From Donghicola sp041224595 (lineage in GTDB: Bacteria > Pseudomonadota > Alphaproteobacteria > Rhodobacterales > Rhodobacteraceae): a stretch of 64,000 bases of DNA. Both the position numbers and the translations under genes were made by a program. Location of the stretch: contig NZ_JBGFGN010000154.1 in NCBI RefSeq assembly GCF_041224595.1, forward strand, positions 62,001-126,000, written 5' to 3'. The notes beneath the pieces are model-generated. The model was given only the letters and a program-made list of their open reading frames with translations. It did no database searches and was not told where the DNA came from. Below, in pieces: positions 60,752-64,000 of the stretch; the stretch's first letter is position 1, and each line of letters opens with the position of its first letter.

Positions 60752-62089
60752 ATGCAGGTCACCGAGACGCTGAACGAAGGTCTGAAGCGCGGTTATGCGA
60801 TCACCGTCACCGCAGCCGAGCTGGAAGCCAAGGTCAACGAAAAGCTGACCGAGGCGCAGCCTGAGATCGAAATGAAGGGCTTCCGCAAAGGTAAAGTCCC
60901 GATGGCTTTGCTGAAAAAGCAGTTCGGCCAGCGCGTTCTGGGCGAAGCGATGCAGGAAGCCATCGACGGCGCCATGAACGAGCACTTCGAAAAGTCGGGC
61001 GACCGTCCCGCGGCCCAGCCCGAGGTCAAAATGACCAATGACGACTGGAAAGAAGGCGACGACGTTGCGGTCGAAATGACCTACGAAAAGCTGCCCGAAA
61101 TTCCCGAAGTCGACCTGTCGGGCGTCAAGCTCGAGAAGCTGGTTGTCAAAGCGGACGACGAGCAGGTCAACGAGACTCTGGAAAGCCTGGCGAAGAACGC
61201 ACAGGACTTTGACGCGCGCGAAGAAGGCGCAGCGGCAGAGGACGGCGACCAGATCGTATTCGACTTCTTGGGTAAAGTTGACGGCGAAGCCTTTGAGGGC
61301 GGCGCAGCAGAAGACTACCCGCTGGTTCTAGGCTCGAACAGCTTCATCCCCGGCTTCGAAGAGCAGCTGGTTGGCGTGAAAGCCGGCGAAGAAAAAGACG
61401 TAACCGTCTCCTTCCCCGAAGAGTACGGCGCAGAGCACCTAGCTGGCAAAGAAGCTGTCTTCGAGTGCAAGATCAAAGAAGTCAAAGCGCCCAAGGCTGC
61501 TGAGATCGACGATGAGCTGGCCAAGAAGTACGGTGCCGAAGATCTGGATGGTCTGAAGACCCAGATCCGTGAGCGTCTGGAAGCCGACTACGCGAACACC
61601 GCGCGTCAGGTGACCAAGCGCAAGCTGCTGGACGCTCTGGACGGTCTGGTCTCGTTCGACCTGCCCCCGAGCCTTGTTGAAGCCGAAGCCAAGCAGATCG
61701 CGCACCAGCTGTGGCACGAAGAGAACCCCGAGGTTCAGGGCCACGATCACGGCGAGATCGAGACCACCGAAGAGCACAACAAGCTGGCCGAGCGCCGCGT
61801 GCGTCTGGGTCTGCTGCTGGCCGAAATCGGCAACAAAGCCGAAGTCGAAGTAACCGATCAGGAAATGACCCAAGCGGTAATGGCGCAGGCGCGTCAGTAC
61901 CCCGGTCAAGAGCGTCAGTTCTTTGAATTCATCCAGCAGAACCCGCAGATGCAGCAGCAGCTGCGCGCGCCGATCTTTGAAGACAAGGTTGTCGACCACA
62001 TCGTCGATCAGGCTGAAGTCACTGAGAAAGAGATCAGCAAAGACGAGCTGAAAGAAGCTGTCGACGCGCTGGAAGAAGAAATCGCATAA
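60752..62089 (+). CDS. tig: Trigger factor
   Basis: A 445-residue ribosome-bound chaperone with peptidyl-prolyl isomerase activity. The N-terminal ribosome-binding motif is EMKGFRKGKVPMALLKKQFG near residue 40. The FKBP-like domain covers about 150-245 (GDQIVFDFLGKVDGEAFEGG, SNSFIPGFEEQLVG) and the helical C-terminal domain follows. The ATG at 60752 has a GGGGA site. In most genomes clpP and clpX follow tig; here clpX is at the far left of the window, so the tig-clp cluster is split. Confidence 0.97.
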   Translation: MQVTETLNEGLKRGYAITVTAAELEAKVNEKLTEAQPEIEMKGFRKGKVPMALLKKQFGQRVLGEAMQEAIDGAMNEHFEKSGDRPAAQPEVKMTNDDWKEGDDVAVEMTYEKLPEIPEVDLSGVKLEKLVVKADDEQVNETLESLAKNAQDFDAREEGAAAEDGDQIVFDFLGKVDGEAFEGGAAEDYPLVLGSNSFIPGFEEQLVGVKAGEEKDVTVSFPEEYGAEHLAGKEAVFECKIKEVKAPKAAEIDDELAKKYGAEDLDGLKTQIRERLEADYANTARQVTKRKLLDALDGLVSFDLPPSLVEAEAKQIAHQLWHEENPEVQGHDHGEIETTEEHNKLAERRVRLGLLLAEIGNKAEVEVTDQEMTQAVMAQARQYPGQERQFFEFIQQNPQMQQQLRAPIFEDKVVDHIVDQAEVTEKEISKDELKEAVDALEEEIA

Positions 62090-62115
62090 GCTGCGGTTCC
62101 TTTGACAGGATTTCG

Positions 62116-62144
62116 GGCCGTCCCATTTGGGGCGGCCTTTTCTT
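62116..62144 (+). terminator. Rho-independent terminator after tig
   Basis: GGCCGTCCC and GGGGCGGCC pair around a short loop, followed by TTTTCTTT. Confidence 0.87.
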
Positions 62145-62176
62145 TGGGTCGGATGCTGTGCGTTTGGCTTGGTTCG

Positions 62177-62206
62177 GGATTTGAGTATTTTTAGCAAAAA
62201 GAAGCA
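62177..62206 (+). repeat. Intergenic GAGTATTT repeat, copy before the GNAT gene
   Basis: GGATTTGAGTATTTTTAGCA followed by AAAAGAAGC. The left GC-rich hairpin of the full copies is missing. It lies just before the GNAT start at 62218. Confidence 0.65.
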
Positions 62207-62217
62207 GGGGACGGTTT

Positions 62218-62766
62218 ATGGGGGGATTTTCGGTGCGCGCGGGGGCGGGCGCAGATGCGGAGCGGATCGCCGAGGTGCATGTGGCTTGCTGGCGCGAGAC
62301 CTATCGTGGAATGGTGCCGGATTTTCTGATTGATGAGATGACGGTCGCTGGACGAGCCCAGATGTGGCGCGGAGTTTTTACGGCGTTCGAGGAAGGGGCG
62401 TTCGGTGCGACCGCTGTTCTGGAGCAGGATGGCACAGCTGTGGGGTTCGCGGGCTTTTGTGCGCAGCGGGACGCGGCGTTGAAGGCACAGGGTTTTGGCG
62501 GAGAGATCACCGCCATTTATGTGCGGCGCAAGAGCCAAGGGCAGGGCGCGGGGCGGCTCTTGATGCGGTGGTGTGCCGAGGAGTTGGTGGCTGCGAATGT
62601 TCAGAGCGCGGCGCTTTGGGCCTTGCGCGAAAATGCACCGGCGCGGGGATTTTATGAGCGTTTGGGTGGGGAGGTTTGCGGTGAGAAGGAAGAGAGCCGC
62701 GATGGCGCCGTGCTGACGTCCGTCGCTTATGGCTGGCGCGATCTGTCCGTGCTGGCCGTCCAATAA
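62218..62766 (+). CDS. GNAT family N-acetyltransferase
   Basis: A 182-residue acetyltransferase of the GNAT fold. The acetyl-CoA loop is the Q/RxxGxG/A-type motif RRKSQGQGAGRLLMRWC near residues 103-119. The opening IAEVHVACWRETYRGMVPDFLID and NAPARGFYERLGGEV near the end are typical. The substrate (amine or peptide) is unknown. It is convergent to rplI with a terminator between. Confidence 0.88.
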   Translation: MGGFSVRAGAGADAERIAEVHVACWRETYRGMVPDFLIDEMTVAGRAQMWRGVFTAFEEGAFGATAVLEQDGTAVGFAGFCAQRDAALKAQGFGGEITAIYVRRKSQGQGAGRLLMRWCAEELVAANVQSAALWALRENAPARGFYERLGGEVCGEKEESRDGAVLTSVAYGWRDLSVLAVQ

Positions 62767-62796
62767 AAAACGCCGCGCAGGTGGGCTGCGCGGCGT
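62764..62796 (-). terminator. Rho-independent terminator after rplI
   Basis: ACGCCGCGCAG and CTGCGCGGCGT form a perfect 11-base stem. On the minus strand it is followed by six T residues. It ends the rpsF-rpsR-rplI operon. Confidence 0.9.
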
Positions 62797-62826
62797 CGCT
62801 TCGGGATTTGGAACAGGCGCGAGGCC

Positions 62827-63417
62827 TTATTCCGAAGCTGTCTCTTCTTCGTCGTCCGAAGCTGCCGAGCCGAGGTCGTCGAACAGCTGCGAGACTTCGA
62901 AGTCTGCGGCTGCTTCTTCTTCGGCTGCCAGTTCTTGGATCGACTTGCCCGATGCCTGCAGTTCAGCTTCTTCGTTCGAACGAGCGACGTTCAGCTGAAT
63001 GGTTGCTTCGACTTCGGGGTGCAGGACAACATGTACGTCGTGCAGACCAAGGTACTTGATCGGTGCCGACAGAACGACCTGCTTGCGGTCAACGGTGAAA
63101 CCAGCGTCGGTGGCTGCGTCTGCGGCGTCACGAGTGGTGACCGAACCGTAGAGAGCACCCGCGTCCGACGCGGCACGAATCACGATGAACTGCTGGCCAT
63201 CCAGCTTTTCAGACAGCGATTCTGCTTCTTTTTTGGTTTCGAGGTTGTTTGCTTCCAGCTGGGCTTTACGCTCTTCGAAAGCAGCGATGTTTGCTTTCGA
63301 TGCGGTCATAGCTTTGTGCTGGGGCAGCAGGTAGTTGCGGGCATAGCCGGGCTTGACGTCGACGACTTCGCCCATCTGGCCAAGCTTGGCCACGCGCTCG
63401 AGAAGGATAACTTGCAT
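62827..63417 (-). CDS. rplI: 50S ribosomal protein L9 (bL9)
   Basis: A 196-residue ribosomal protein. The first domain has the standard MQVILLERVAKLGQMGEVVD and VKPGYARNYLLPQHKA; a long helix follows, then the second domain with LGLHDVHVVLHPEVEA. The C-terminal 40 residues are an acidic tail that exceeds the E. coli protein (149) and is common in this family of bacteria. It follows rpsR by 12 bases. Confidence 0.97.
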   Translation of the reverse strand: MQVILLERVAKLGQMGEVVDVKPGYARNYLLPQHKAMTASKANIAAFEERKAQLEANNLETKKEAESLSEKLDGQQFIVIRAASDAGALYGSVTTRDAADAATDAGFTVDRKQVVLSAPIKYLGLHDVHVVLHPEVEATIQLNVARSNEEAELQASGKSIQELAAEEEAAADFEVSQLFDDLGSAASDDEEETASE

Positions 63418-63429
63418 ATCAGTGTCTCC

Positions 63430-63657
63430 TTATTTCACAGCGTAGGGCAGCAGAGCAAGGAAGCGGGCGCGCTTGATAGCACGGGCCAGTTCACGCTGCT
63501 TCTTTGCCGAAACGGCAGTGATGCGCGAGGGAACGATTTTGCCGCGCTCAGAGATGTAGCGCTGCAGAAGACGGGTGTCTTTGTAATCGATCTTGGGTGC
63601 GTTGTCGCCCGAGAAGGGGCACACTTTGCGACGGCGGAAAAACGGTTTGGTAGCCAT
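63430..63657 (-). CDS. rpsR: 30S ribosomal protein S18 (bS18)
   Basis: A 75-residue ribosomal protein of the platform of the small subunit, partner of S6. FFRRRKVCPFSG near residue 5 and KIDYKDTRLLQRYISERGKI match the family. It lies between rpsF and rplI in the classic order. Confidence 0.97.
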   Translation of the reverse strand: MATKPFFRRRKVCPFSGDNAPKIDYKDTRLLQRYISERGKIVPSRITAVSAKKQRELARAIKRARFLALLPYAVK

Positions 63658-63682
63658 GGTTTAGATCCCTTTCCTAATCCGC

Positions 63683-64000
63683 TTAGCGACGCTCGCGGCG
63701 GTCACCGCGATCACCGCGCTCTTCGCGCTTTTGCATTTGGATCGACGGACCTTCGGCGTGCTCGTCAACCTTAATGGTCATGACGCGCATTACGTCGTCA
63801 TGCAGGCGCATCAGGCGTTCCATTTCCTGAACCGCTGCCGAGGGGGCATTGGTGCGCAGGAAAGCGTAGTGGCCTTTGCGGTTTTTGTTGATCTTGTACG
63901 CCATGGTTTTGACGCCCCAGTATTCACTGGTTACGAGGGCACCACCATTGTCGGTCAGAACGGTCGAGAAGTGTTCGATCAGGCCTTCGGCCTGTGCGCC
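63683..64000 (-). CDS. rpsF: 30S ribosomal protein S6 (bS6), N-terminus cut off by the window edge
   Basis: The C-terminal 105 residues of ribosomal protein S6. The gene continues beyond base 64000, and the frame is open to the edge with AEGLIEHFSTVLTDNGGALV visible near the edge and KTMAYKINKNRKGHYAFL further in. The internal ATG at 63904 is inside the domain and not the start. The Arg/Asp-rich tail (REERGDRGDRRERR) is typical. It is the first gene of rpsF-rpsR-rplI. Confidence 0.97.
   Translation of the reverse strand, partial: GAQAEGLIEHFSTVLTDNGGALVTSEYWGVKTMAYKINKNRKGHYAFLRTNAPSAAVQEMERLMRLHDDVMRVMTIKVDEHAEGPSIQMQKREERGDRGDRRERR

Overview
The window reads as chromosomal DNA of a Rhodobacteraceae (Roseobacter-type) alphaproteobacterium. 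The evidence is the high GC content, the complex I accessory subunit NDUFA12 next to mlaD, a DUF2155 gene, aat and accCB, the heterotetrameric sarcosine oxidase operon soxBDAG, the ccmABCDG cytochrome c maturation locus, an AcnA-type aconitase and the glnBA pair. I see no phage, insertion sequence, integrase, CRISPR array or rRNA. Most of the window is housekeeping DNA, with small lineage-specific inserts.

Layout. 1-5.6 kb: clpX tail, a RidA-family gene, NDUFA12-mlaD-DUF2155, then on the minus strand accB-accC-aat, with a RutR-like TetR regulator beyond accB. 5.7-7.7 kb (minus): ccmI-ruvX-DUF1289, joined by 4-base overlaps. 7.9-13.6 kb (plus): soxB, a small membrane protein gene, soxD, soxA, soxG. 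13.6-18.5 kb: Nudix hydrolase, sodB, a small basic protein plus a Host_attach protein, a RarD transporter, a LOG-family protein and a LysM protein. 18.5-27.3 kb: an ATM1-type ABC exporter, a GMC oxidoreductase, and an RND efflux pump with its adaptor (minus). 27.6-33 kb: YfgM-like, BamB-like and Der (outer-membrane assembly and ribosome biogenesis), then an unknown membrane protein and serS. 33.4-36 kb: a large RTX protein made of two tandem copies of one module. 36.2-39.1 kb: yajC-secD-secF. 39.2-42.4 kb: a Mth938-like gene and ccmABCDG. 42.5-50.2 kb: a soluble chemoreceptor-like protein, acnA, DUF1223, an acyltransferase, fliG and a P-loop protein. 50.4-56.7 kb: purB, a hydrolase-OsmC fusion, DUF3445, a lytic transglycosylase, glnA and glnB. 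56.8-64 kb: nnr, a Hint-domain protein, tRNA-Leu(UAG), an MscS channel, tig, a GNAT acetyltransferase, and rplI-rpsR-rpsF, which runs off the right edge.

How the genes work together. The sox operon oxidises sarcosine to glycine, formaldehyde (or methylene-folate) and H2O2, and sodB nearby handles superoxide. CcmI and CcmABCDG belong to one cytochrome c maturation machine but lie 32 kb apart. YajC-SecDF serves protein export, and the YfgM-like and BamB-like pair serves the next steps at the envelope. GlnB signals nitrogen status to glutamine synthetase. Several convergent gene pairs overlap at their 3' ends.

The least explained items are the duplicated RTX protein, the chemoreceptor with its signalling tip at the N-terminus, a P-loop protein whose Walker A lacks lysine, a stand-alone Hint domain without its catalytic cysteine, hairpins inside the sox operon and before the Nudix gene, and a five-copy intergenic repeat. 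I did not find a clear new defence or biosynthetic system. Terminators and regulatory sites were found by eye; no folding or database search was run.
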